A DNA stretch of 64,000 nucleotides, taken from assembly GCA_027574665.1 (NCBI GenBank), contig CM050655.1, forward strand, positions 11,775,170-11,839,169. The letters run 5' to 3'. Under the pieces are notes generated by a model, which made no database searches, was not told the DNA's origin, and saw nothing but the letters and a program-made list of their open reading frames with translations. The translations under genes and the position numbers were made by a program. Positions 22,693-34,215 of the stretch are shown here, one piece after another. Origin of the DNA: Rhynochetos jubatus (taxonomy: Eukaryota; Chordata; Aves; Eurypygiformes; Rhynochetidae). Each line of letters starts with the position of its first letter. Positions within the stretch are counted from its first letter, which is position 1.

Positions 22693-25600
22693 ACTTACAG
22701 AAATGAGAGAGACCCAGTGAGGGTCAGTGCAAAGAGGAGGAGGCAGTAGAATCAAAGATAAAGCATATGCCTTAAGGCTTTTATGACTAGGCTTTGGTCT
22801 CTGTCAAGATGGACTCCTTCAACCTTTGCACAAATAAATGGAAATCTAGTTTTTACAGGGTTAACACTGCATGTAAAATAGCCTGTTGTTTCTGCCTGGC
22901 TATATTATACCTAAAACTAACGCCACAATTTATAGAGAAGTCAGAGTTAATAGGGATGAACTATTTGAGTGTTGCTGTAGGAGCATATTTCACTCGCTTT
23001 TCTGACATTATACACATGTAGACCTGTCTAGTAAATAGTAGAGGTGAGCATGTGTGCGTGTAGTTTCTTAGTGATAATTGGAGTACAAAGGCCACTAATT
23101 ACAGCAAACTTGGTGACACATGTAGAGTAACAGAAACAAGAGTGTGGACCTAATGACTTCTTCCATTCAACTGTGAAATATTTAATCCACAATCCAACTG
23201 CAGATGTAGGGAAGGAACTAGACTGCATTTTAAGATATGATGGAGATTGCACAGAGGAAGCTCCCAAATCAGTGTAACAGACAAATTTACATTTGTTCAG
23301 TTTCCTCTTTTCCAGCACATTCTCATTAAGTTCTTACCAGCAGCTCTTGATTTTAAAACATTAACTGCCTGCAAGTAAGCATGTTTTTTATAGCTAAAAA
23401 ATAATAAAGAAATTTGGGGTTTTTTTGCTCTTTGGGCAGGAGCAATGCTGCTTTACATTCAAAATTCAATCACACTTCCTATGTTGATGCACAGCCAGTA
23501 TTTTCCAGTATTTCTCTTGCTGTTGGTAGTAAATGTATTAATATTTTTCTGGATCAAAATAATTTTTTTTTTTCACACTGATTATTTTCTTGGGCTGTGA
23601 CATGCCTAAGTTAACTTCACTGAAAAGAAAACCCTCAACTTCATCTCATCTTTGGTGGAAACAAAATAGAGCAAGCAAAGACAGAAGTAGGGCCAGGGGA
23701 GAAAAGCAGAACAATATTAAGGTGGCTCTAGATTGTCTCTTCTTCAGTAACCCAAATGCTGATTATGCTGTCTGGACAATAGTGAAGTCAGAGCAGTCCA
23801 ATACAATGTCTCTGTTGGGCAAATTTGCAAGAAGTCAGGGTAGGGAATGATGCAGGACCAGCTACAAGAAACTGGCCTGTCTGTGTATCATGTAGGCTGT
23901 TCTAGCCAGAGGTTTCAACAGTCTATTCAGAGAGGTTCGGGGATGAATAGCACCATACAAAAAATAGGCATTATTATTTTATTTTGGCATCATCATCATA
24001 AAAAAAACCAAAAAACCAAACCCAGAAAAACAAGGCAGAAAAAGCTCTCAAGAATCAGCTTTCGCTTTACAAAATAAGATCGATTGCTTTTCCTCTCCAG
24101 ACCCTCCAGTGATAGTGTGATTTCATATTCTTCGGTGGCACCTTACTTAGGTAAGTTTCTCTGTTTCTGATCCCACTAGGAGAATTACACCAAAGGTACT
24201 AATGTTGATGCCTTTTAATTCATTTGGGTAATCTGTACCAACATCCTCAGCTTCTGGTTTATGAAAGGGTATTTTGCAATATTGGACTTTGCTATAATTT
24301 CATGAGTAAAAGGTGACGGATTTGGATCTTTCTCATATAAACTATTTCGTGAGAAAAAATAGTAGAAATTAATTTATTGACTGCTCTAAAATTCATAGCA
24401 TCATCTTTAGCATCCTTTTCCTGATGGTGTACGCAATTAATAAGCATTGCAGGCCCCATCAAGGCAAATTTATCAGCTGGAATACAAAACTATAAAAACT
24501 TACTCTCTGTCAATGCTTTTGGGTGTATGCATCAATGTGTCACAGAAACTGTAAACCTGGAAAAAATAACTACAACGCAGTACAAACAACACATACCTCA
24601 TTTAGGATTCTTCTTCAGGCTATTATTAGAATGTGAAGACCAAGTGTGGGGTCACATGTATCCGTTGCGTCATGAGGAGTGTATTATTTCAGCTATATGT
24701 AAAAAGGTTTAAAAGGGCAGAATGGCTTTAGAGAGATGGATTTATTTATTGTAGCCAAGGCATATCTATGTATTGGCTTGTGCTGATTTAAAAGAGTGAC
24801 ACCCCACAGTTGCTATATATGTATAAATGAAATAATATAATAATGATACAGCTTTCTTCTTCTGCATGTGGGCTATTTATTTTAGTGTGAGAGAGCCTAG
24901 CTTTATTGCTAGGCACTCATTTTCTATTTTGAGCAGCACATACTAAATATATTTACACAGACTTTGGCTTATTTTTAGGTAGAAAATAATTAAAAAATAA
25001 ATGTGTGAAGCATCTTTCAGCTGATTGTAAGCAGAACTGCTCAGCATACAATGCTCACAAATAGGAATCTCAAGCAGAGAAAATGCCTTTTCCTCTGGAG
25101 ATTTTTAAGTTCACCTGCTCCAGAACAAGCACATCTAGGCTCCAAAATTCACTCTGTGTTAATCCCCTGTAGCTTTGTAATGTACTTTTGCACCAGCAAG
25201 TGACTGGTACCACCTTTATTTCAAACTAACAGAAGCAAAGATGTCAAGGTCATGCTTTTACAGTTTGCTGAAGCAACCTAATACTGTGACTATCTAGGCC
25301 AGTTGCCAGCAGAACTGGACTTTAAATATCTTATAAGAGCATCACTGCATATCTAGTTTAATTCTGCTCTGCAATTTAAAAGTCTAATGCAGGCAAGTAC
25401 ATGAAAGAATTTCTCATTCAATCAGTCTCACCTTGTTCATATACAGAAAAGCATCACATTGCTTTAAAGAGATACAGGGAATAAGGCCGATGACAAAGGG
25501 CTTTTATGCCTTTTGAAAAGGGGAAAATGGAGCAGTAACAGATCTTGAATGGTGTGGTTGATATATTACAGAGCTGAAATAATAAGCAAGAAAGAAAGAG

Positions 25601-27475
25601 TCTTCTGGGAAGGAATCTCCTTGTCTGAAGAATGAGACCTGACCTGCAAATGGCAAGTGAGCACTTATATATTTAGGTCTGAAGATGACACAGAGGAAAG
25701 AAGCAAAGAACAAACAAAAAAAAGAAAAATCTATTTATGTATTTTATTGCTTTAAACATTACCAGCAATGGCAATATGCCTGTTGATAGGTTGACTTTGA
25801 TATACCTGCTGGCTACTGAAGTAATTTCAGGACATTCCACAGCTCAGCTGAAGAGCTTTTCAAAACTACAGCAAAATAAGTGGATGGAGAACAAGAATAC
25901 CCTCATGTAGTCCATTACCATCTTCTTTCAGCTTGATTGCTCTCACAGCTTATATTAATCACATTGCCTACAGCCATTGTGAAATGAACAATTAGGTTAT
26001 GAAAATAAACAAACAAGTGATGGCTTAGCTCAATTAGTCTAGTTTTCCTAGACACATTATCACTTAGGGTCACAAATGAATTGTCTGTTGCTTTCCTCCC
26101 AGGAGTTCACCTCAGCTAAAGAAAAACTAAAATATGTATCCAAGAGATTCTAAGAGCCTTTTTGTCCCCATATAACTTAGAGGAAATAAAAACCCCAGTT
26201 GCATAGACTATTGAAATCCAATTCCCACTAGAAAAATACCAGTGTTAAAACTGACAGAAGAGCCACATCTTTGACTATTTCAGCAAAGGAACGCAAATTC
26301 TTTGCTATCATATTGTAAGCATTCATAACGTTTTTCCTATAAGCAATAGGTACTGAACAGACCAGCCCCTGTTGTGACACTGCGTACCTTAAATAAAAGT
26401 ATGAAAGACCACAAAAGCAGTGTGGTATATTGCCATTATGGTCAGAATGTTTCATGGATTAAGGATTTATGTTGCTTAAAAAAACACTGTGGTTTTCATC
26501 AACTGGAAGGTCATCTCACAATGGACCATGGGATCATGTAAATGCAGGCAGACAGTGTCGACAAATGAAACAAAGATGATACAGAAACGGGCATGAAAAA
26601 TATCAATGGTAATGGAGGAGAGGAAATACAGGTGTGACTGTGCATTTAAGCTGAAAAAAAGTTGGAGAACTTTTTCCAGGGTTTGAATGTGAGAAGGAAC
26701 AAAAACGAAGTGCCAGTATGAGGATAAAGGAGTCAGTACTGTAGCAAATGCAGATCACTAAAACTACAAGTGAAACATTCCTCCAGAAACTGTCATTCCA
26801 GAACAGATTTGACACATCTTGACAGCACTGTATGGAGAGATCGAGTTCATTATCATCTGAGAGCACTATATTCTCTCTACAAATCTGTGCGTGTAACAGA
26901 GAATGCCCAACATTACAGACAACTAGAAAAGGATCCAAGCAAACATTAATCCACTCTCATATTTGGTTAAGCTTAACAGTGCTACTGAACACAATGGATG
27001 GTGGAATACAGCAAGATTTCTAGAACCATATTCATACAGCAGCATAGAGATGCCATTGCTGAATTCTGTCAACGCACAGACTGTTCGGCAAACATGCATG
27101 AACAACATTACGGAAATAGAAATGCTACAGGTAGAGATGTATTGTATAAATCTGCTGGATCAGCAGTAATTGAGATTTTAAAGATCTTGGTTAAAATAAC
27201 AAATGTTCCTAGAGGGAGAATAGATTTAATTCAAAGGGTTTCTATTGACATAAAAATGAGAAATTTCTTGGTGTAGCCAGAGAGCCTCTCTATCAACAGA
27301 ATTCTGATATTGATTGTTTCCCTTCTTAAATGCATGCTTTGAACAGAGTTAATTTCAAATTAACATTTAGGATCCTGGGGAAATAAAAATTAAACCAGTT
27401 ATATTCAAGTCTAGTAAAACAATATAAAAAAAATTGAAGATCAGTTGAGTAGGGGGAACTCAGCACTAATAGCAT
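22693..27475. other. Unique DNA, no gene seen
   Basis: No repeat family recognised apart from an A/C-rich tract at 24000-24033. Frames of up to 111 codons occur (26603-26938 minus, 26998-27276 plus) but match no domain I know and carry no exon signals I can trust. At 24896-24913 there is a small perfect inverted repeat (CCTAGC, 6-base loop, GCTAGG) within an AT-rich segment that may be conserved. Confidence 0.5.
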
Positions 27476-28588
27476 CATAGGATCATAGAATGTTTTAAGT
27501 TGGAAGGGACCTTAAAGATCATCTAGTTCCAACCTCCCTGCCATGGGCAGGGACACCCTCCACTAGACCAGGTTGCTCAAAGCCTCATCCAGCCTGGCCT
27601 TGAACACTTCCAGGGATGGGGCACCCACAGCTTCTCTGGGCAGCCTGTCCCAGTACCTCACCACCCTCTCCGGGAAGAACTTCTTCCTGACATTCAATCT
27701 AAATCTCCTCGCTTTCAATTTAAACCTGTTACCCCTTGTCCTGCCACTACAGGCCCTTGTAAAATGTCCCGCCCAGTTTTCTTTTCAGCCCCTTCAGGTA
27801 CTGGAAGGTGCAATAAGGTCTCCCTAGAACCTTCTCTTCTCCAGGCTGAACAAGTTCCACTCTCAGCCTGTCCCCATAGCAGAGGTGCTCCAGCCCTCTG
27901 AGCATCTTTGCGGCCTCCTCTGAACCTGCTCCAACATGTTGATATCCTTCCTAAGCTGAGGGCTCCACAGCTGGACACAGACCTGCAGGTTGGATCACAC
28001 GAGGGCAGAGCAGAGGTGGAGAATCACCTTCCTTGCCCTGCTGGCCACGCTTCTCCTGATACAGCCGAGGATACGGTTGGCTTTTTGGTCCTGCCAGTGC
28101 ACACTGCTGGCTCATGTTGAGCTTCTCATCAAGGAACACCCCCAAGACCTTCTCCTCAGGGCTGCTATTCTCTGCCTAGCCTGTTCTTGTGTTTGGGACT
28201 GCCCCAACCCAGGTGCAGGACCTTGCACTTGGCCTTGTTGAACCTCATGAGGTTGGCAGTGGCCCACCTCTCCAGCCTGTCAAGGTCCCTCTGGATCACA
28301 CCACACAGTTTGGTGTCATCAGTAAAGTTCTTGAGGGTACACTCAATCCCACCGTCCATGTCACTGACAAACAGCACTGGTCCCAGTACCAACCCCCGAG
28401 GAATGCGGCTCATCACTGGTCTCCACTCAGACAGCGAGCTGTTAACCCCAACTCCCTTAGTGTGGCCATCAAGCCAGTTCTTTATGCACCGAATGTTTCA
28501 TCCACCAAATCCATGACTTTCCAATTTAGAGACAAGTAGGTCATGCAGGACGGTGTCAAACGCTTTGCACAAGTCCATGTAGATAAGC
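27476..28588 (-). mobile_element. CR1 LINE, longest copy, partial ORF2 plus 3' UTR
   Basis: About 1.1 kb of CR1 in reverse orientation, 5' truncated inside the reverse transcriptase. On the minus strand the 5' end encodes the RT block with LDL/KAFDTV (about 28548-28580). The catalytic box follows as FTDD (28315-28326), where the family normally has FADD. Next come the [20 protein letters not shown] signature (about 28225-28285) and the downstream C-terminal region. The 3' UTR ends at the plus-strand start with GGATCATAGAATG, the reverse of the CR1 tail. Internal stops and frame breaks mean it cannot make a protein. ORF2 normally supplies endonuclease and RT for target-primed insertion, and the endonuclease half is absent. 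Plus-strand frames of 109 and 116 codons here are antisense artefacts. Confidence 0.95.
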
Positions 28589-30284
28589 AGACAGTAGCAG
28601 CAGAACACACACATTTGCATTAGCTGTTGAAGTGAAAACGCTTTAAGAAATTACCAGTACTTGCTTCCATGAAACATTGATATTGTTGTCCAAAATGGGC
28701 TGTAACACGATTTCTTGTAAAGCTGCTTAGTTGACAAAGATTGAAAGCTCAAAAGTATTCCTTTTCAAGGAGCACAATACTGTTTCTACCTTTCAAGATC
28801 CAGAAAAAGGACAGTTCCCCTTGATTTAGAAAGGATTACCAATGTTCAGCTTTATGTAATATTGTCTCTTTGCTGTGAAGTTTGAAATTACTGTCTATTA
28901 CCGAACCCCACTCTGCTCCATGTCACCCCTGCCCCCTGTTAATCATTCCTCAGTGTAAAACCTCTGCCATTAGAAGATGGTATGGAAATATCGCTTCCCA
29001 ATCACTTTTTTTCATACAATCTTAATATGTAATTGTGATATGGAAGGGAATCAGAGAATGCTACAGTGGAAAGCCAAAGCTCCTAGGCATTAACTGATGC
29101 CAGGAGTGACAATCCTCCCAGCTATACTTTTCTGTAACTTATGGTCAATCCTGAATTCCATGACAGTACTAGGATCTCCATCTAAAATAAGTCCATCACC
29201 ATCCAAGGGAGTTTCCTAGAAGACATATTTCCTGGAGCTTTCCCTCTAAATAGAACTTAAATACAAAAGCAGTCCTCTTCATTGCCAAGTAGATCTTTCA
29301 TCTGAAAATTCTGTAATGGGACTCTAAACCACCAAGGACCTCATTAGACATATCTTTTGTGATCAACACTTATATTCCAAAAATAGTCCCCAGGTCCTGA
29401 GCTTTTAAGAGTTCTGATGGGGAAATCCTCATCAATAAAGGATGGAAACTTCTTACCTGTTCACCAAAGAAAATTTAATCGAAGTAGTAATTGGAAATTG
29501 TTAAAATCTCAGACTCTCTTTATCAATTAAATTACAAATTAATTTCTACGTCCCTACCTTACGCTTGCAATTTCTCTACAGCTTCAGTGGCAGTACAGAA
29601 AGATTTTCAATATCTGAAGCTTTCAGTGCTGTGGCTGAATGCCACTTAGCTATATGTAACTTGACTAGTCAGCTGGAACCTTAATTTTCAAGCTTCAGAT
29701 GTACATACCAGCAAGCTAACCCTAGCTATCTACCTCATTTTCAATGAATTGCAAGTTAAATCTTCACTCTCCACCACTTTTGCAGGCTATTTTTCTCTCC
29801 AAGCTAAAACAAAACCCAAGTAAATCCAGCTAAACCAATCCACAGCACTTGTTAAATTGTGAATGTTTTCCTTATCAAATCTGAAGTTTCACAGATGTTC
29901 CAATCATACCAAAACTAGGAATATAGCACACTTTTTTTAACTGAAATCAGCCTATTAGAGATGTTGCACTTAGACCTTGAAAAGCTTATCTGGAAACATA
30001 GGTGGCATCAGCAGTGCATACAGTATCCTAAGCTATTAAGTGTATTTATCAGGAGCCAAGTCATTTGATTTCAGCAATATAAATTTCACACTGAGTGAGA
30101 AAAGCAGTTTTAGAATTAAAACTGGTTTAGAGGAATGTAAAGATTATAGGAAACTCACATATAGAGGCTTATGAAGGGGAAGAATTTTCCCACAGGTTTG
30201 TTCTCTGGAAATGCTGCTGGGATATAGAATAGCTGCATGTCAAATCATAGTCTTAATCAAACCTTGAGGCCAGTCTTACCTTTG
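28589..30284. other. Unique DNA between two CR1 copies
   Basis: About 1.7 kb of AT-rich sequence between two CR1 elements in opposite orientation. No gene, microsatellite or recognised repeat. Confidence 0.55.
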
Positions 30285-30906
30285 TGCCCAGCCAAATCAT
30301 GGATCCTTCTGGGGACTATGCTAAACGGAAAGTAAGGAGGTGATGGGTGACAGCCAACATGGTTTCACTAAGGGCAAGTTGTGCCTGACAAGTTTGGTGA
30401 CTTTCTACAATGGGATTACAGCATTGGTGGATAAAGGAAGAGCAACTGAAGTCACTTCCCTGGACTTGTGCAAAGCATTTAATACTGTCCCATGGCATCT
30501 TTATCTCTAAATTGGAAAGACATGAATTTGACTGGTGGATCATTCAGTGGGTAAGGAATTGGTTGGAATTAATTACACCCAAAGAGTTGTGGTCAATGGC
30601 TCAATGTCCACGTGGAGACCAGCAACGAGTGGCATTCCTCAGGGGTAACGGCTTTAAACTGAGAGAGGTTAGATTTAGATGAGATATCAGGAAGAAATTC
30701 TTCATGGTGAGAGTGGTGAGGCACTGGAACAGGTTGCCCAGAGAAGCTGTGGATGCCCCATCCCTGGAAGTGTTCAAGACCAGGCTGGGTGAGGCTTTGA
30801 GCAATCTGGTCCCATGGAAGGTGTCCCTGCCCATGGCAGGGGGGTTGGAACTAGATGATCTTTAGGGTCTCTTCCAACCCAAACCATTCTATGATTCTAT
30901 GATTGT
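30285..30906 (+). mobile_element. CR1 LINE with large internal deletion
   Basis: A plus-strand CR1 copy made of two separated parts of one element. The first part (to about 30645) is RT: the protein-level blocks [12 protein letters not shown] and [12 protein letters not shown] are in one frame, and [11 protein letters not shown] continues in another, so there is a frameshift near 30502. The second part (from about 30647) is the extreme 3' end: GGCTTTAAACTGAGAGAGG, then TGCCCAGAGAAGCTGTGGAT, then GGTTGGAACTAGATGATC and the tail CATTCTATGATTCTATGAT. The catalytic FADD box and the rest of ORF2 are missing between them. The copy lies about 1.7 kb from an inverted CR1 of the same general subfamily. 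Non-functional. Confidence 0.95.
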
Positions 30907-32091
30907 ATCACAAATGAAAGCACAGCAGAATATAAGGATGTGTCAGTTCATGCATCTTTTGCCTCTCTACGTTCTTTTTTCCTCATAGTAAAACTCCTTT
31001 TCAGAAGAATGAAGACTCCTTTTCCCAGAATGCATGTTCATTATACTGGTTGGATGTTGTTTTGAAGAAGTTAATCAAAAGCAACATGGTCCCCAAACAA
31101 ACTGATCTCAATGTTCATAACTTACAGAACAAGAAGGACTCATGAGTGTAAAAACAAATCTACATAATCAAAGTGGACCAGATGCTAAAGTACTTAATCA
31201 GCTAATTCTTTATGACTCGTCACCATTACCTGGGTATGTCCTCACAAAAGCACTAAGATCGTTACTTTGAAATCTCATGCTAAGACTAGAACTGCAGCAA
31301 TAGAGAAATCCCTTCTAGGTATAGCCCAGATTCAAGACAGCCAGCAGCAGGACTTAACCTCTGCACAGGAGTGACTGGGTAAACAGGAGAGAAAAAACCA
31401 GTTCATTCTATCTTCAGTGTATGGGGCTTTTCTCTGACATTGCTATTTAGGACACAGTTTTTTAATCTAGGTAAGCACAATTTAATTCACAAAGGTCAAA
31501 CAGCATATGGGTGGCAATCAGATGCCACCTTCTGTGTGAATGGCCAACTTAAAAGGCAAGTTTCCTGTCCTATGGTTTACTGTTGAAATTTCTATAATTG
31601 CCCTGTATTTAGGTCAGCATAAATAAAATCATGAGATTTCAAAGCTGTTTATAAAGGTATTGCTGACAAATCCCACCCACTGGGAAATAAAGGGCAAGGA
31701 GACCAGTCAGCTATTGGATGCACGAAGCCTTCAAGGAGCTGGCATCACATTTTTATGCACTGCACACAAACCCTGAAGCAAATTGCATTGCAGTCTTTAC
31801 TGCTGGATAATATTAATGAGGTTATTCCAGACAGGAAAGTTGCACCCAACACGTGCTTAGTGCCATGATATCACTGTCCCAATAGTCACTTCCAGTTCTG
31901 AAAGGCATGCTTGTTTTCTTTTGCAAATAGTGCCATTTAAGCATAAAAGACTGGCATAGCAACCCAAGCGCTAACCTGTTAGAGGAGAGGAGAATAAGTT
32001 TTGACTTGTACTGATTGAGCAGAGCCAAGTTTAATTACATTCATAATAGAAATGACTGTGATAGAGTTCAAATTTATGTAAACTGATGCCA
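30907..32091. other. Unique DNA, no gene seen
   Basis: About 1.2 kb with no recognised repeat or convincing frame. The minus-strand frame at 31822-32028 is unremarkable. Confidence 0.55.
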
Positions 32092-32246
32092 GAGAGGTAG
32101 TGGAGACTCCTTCTCTGGAGACTTTCCAAAGCTCCTGGACTTGTTCCTGTGTGATCTGCGCTAGGTGATCCTGCTCCGGCAGGGGGGTTGGACTAGATGG
32201 TCTCTAGAGGTCCCTTCCAACCCCCACCACTCTGTGAATCTGTGAT
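32092..32246 (+). mobile_element. CR1 LINE, 3' end of a different subfamily
   Basis: The blocks GTGGAGACTCCTTCTCTGGA, CAGGGGGGTTGGACTAGATG, then GGTCCCTTCCAACCCCCACC and the tail CTCTGTGAATCTGTGAT identify a CR1 3' end. The wording GTGATCCTGCTCCGGCAGG differs from the CCCTGCCCATGGCAGG type seen at 2.4 and 30.8 kb, so it belongs to another CR1 subfamily. It carries no ORF. Confidence 0.92.
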
Positions 32247-33479
32247 ATTCCCTCTGTGGCTGACAGAAGCACAGCTGGACTTTTCCATTTTTTTTTTTTT
32301 TTCCCTAGGGTATGTTATAATATCCTGGAAACGTATAGGAAAACTTTATCTGTTCCCATTTTGCTAGAACATTTCACAATTTTCTCTCTCTCTCCTGCTG
32401 CTGCAAGTTGTGGTGAGTGGGACTTATATGGCAAGAGTGGGAAACAAAAGAGAAAGTAGGTTTGCCTACTTTTTATTTTCTAATAAAGTAGTACTGCTAG
32501 CAAAAGAAAGCAGGTTTAGCGTGCACTTTCCCTAAAATCAAGAGGATATAATCTTTATAACCTTTGACACAGCAACAAAAGCACCACCATAAAAATAAGA
32601 CGTCTAGCTATTGACTTTCTCACTGTGCACCATAAGTGAGGTGGACAAACTTTCTACTTTTCACAACACAGCTTATTAATAATTTTTATGTCAAAGCTCT
32701 AAGAGCTGCAGTGATACAATGGAGTCCCTTCACTGATCACTGCAATCCCGATGCACTGAAACATGTCTATTGAGACAAAAGAGTCCAGCAACAATATAGG
32801 ACAGATATTACAGACAAATAATACATGTTAACAATAAAAAATAATACCAGTTCATGGAGCAAAGATTAATTGCACTCTAGTAGTATCAATTTGGTCATGG
32901 AAATGACCTAGCAACTGCATATTTTTACATGCAGGTAAGGCTTCCGTTTAGAGGTTTATTTCTTATGAGATGGTGCTTACAATGAGCACTTTAACTGGAT
33001 TCCATAATGTAAGTTTATATATATACAGAAATAAAGAGATGCATTAACAAGTGTGATATTAAGAAATATTTGTTACCTCTGATTTTAAATCAGAACAGGT
33101 ATGAAAACTAGGGCAGAGAAGAAATGGGAACCCAGATTTTTTGCAGTGTGACTGTTGGGTGTCCCTCAAGGTTAGCAGTTGATCCAAATGAGCAAGCTGA
33201 GTAAGTGGGCTCAGGAATGGTTCTTAGGCAAACTCTCTGAATCAGACTGCAGCTTTTAGTCCTTAGAGTCAGTATAATGCAACCCCCTGGGGATAAACTT
33301 CAGGCACACCTTAGTCTGAAGCTGTTTTGTATTTTCCTTAGTGTAATTGGAAGGAACTGAATTATCAAGAAGCATGGTACCACTGAACACACAAACTTAC
33401 AAGCCAGGCTTCCTAGAAATGATACAACAACCAAGGTATTCCCTTAGCTTTCTGGGGCCAAGGATTGTATGTGCTCTTT
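32247..33479. other. Unique AT-rich DNA, no gene seen
   Basis: A T-rich run at about 32288-32302 and a TATATATA run near 33017 are the only simple sequences. No repeat family recognised. Confidence 0.55.
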
Positions 33480-33556
33480 TGCAGACTTAGGAAATCACTC
33501 AACTTTTCTATGTCTTAGGTCACTGTAAAATGTAGAAACCTGAGTGATAAGATAAA
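33480..33556 (+). repeat. MIR / CORE-SINE fragment
   Basis: The blocks CTTAGGAAATCACTCAACTT, TTCTATGTCTTAGGTCACTG, then TAAAATGTAGAAACC follow the MIR core order (TTGGGCAAATCACTTAACTT, CTCTGTGCCTCAGTTTCC, TGTAAAATGGGGA). Fair but diverged match. Confidence 0.52.
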
Positions 33557-34191
33557 AAACACACTTGAAGACTGAAGTGTTCACGTTACGGGGACACCTG
33601 AATAGACCTTTAGAAAACTCGTATACTCCACTGCCTGGTGCAGTAGGAGAATGAATGGGGGACTCCACAGTTTGACCCATGGCAAGGTATTTTTTATTGA
33701 CTTTAGGCACATTGTACTTGTAAAGTTTAAGATCAGTTTAATCATAGTCAAAGAACATTCCCATCTTCCATGTTTATGTTAGATTAACCATATATATTGG
33801 AAGTGCAATCCTTCATAATGTCAAGACTATATTGAACTGCTGGAGAGCCGAAAGGCAACAAAACAAAATCTCAGAACATTTGTTTTGCACAAGTAATTTG
33901 TTCAGCATCTTATTAATATATCGAGAGTTCTTTTCAGAAACATAAAACTCTGCTTTTTGGAGACCACATGATACTGCAAGAAAATGCTAGGAGAAAATTC
34001 TAAGAGTTATCATAAATAAAGCACTTGTCATATTACCCATAAGTGCAGAGGTCTTTCTACTTTGTTATGCTCCAGTAATGGGCATAATGGGTTTATTTGC
34101 ATAAAACCCAGATCCTATTATACTGTAGCTGCTGCTTCTTAAGCTCTTAAAATTACACTAGCTTCCTGAACTATCATGTTTGCGGCTGTTT

Positions 34192-34215
34192 AAAAAAAAA
34201 CCAAAACACACAAAC
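34192..34215. repeat. A/C-rich low-complexity tract
   Basis: Nine A followed by CCAAAACACACAAAC. It lies between two identical octamer-like motifs. Confidence 0.7.

Noticed and set aside
26603-26938. 111-codon minus-strand frame
   Set aside because: No family recognised. Composition matches surrounding non-coding DNA.
28187-28539. Overlapping 109- and 116-codon plus-strand frames
   Set aside because: Both are antisense to the RT region of the 27.5-kb CR1, whose true reading direction is minus.
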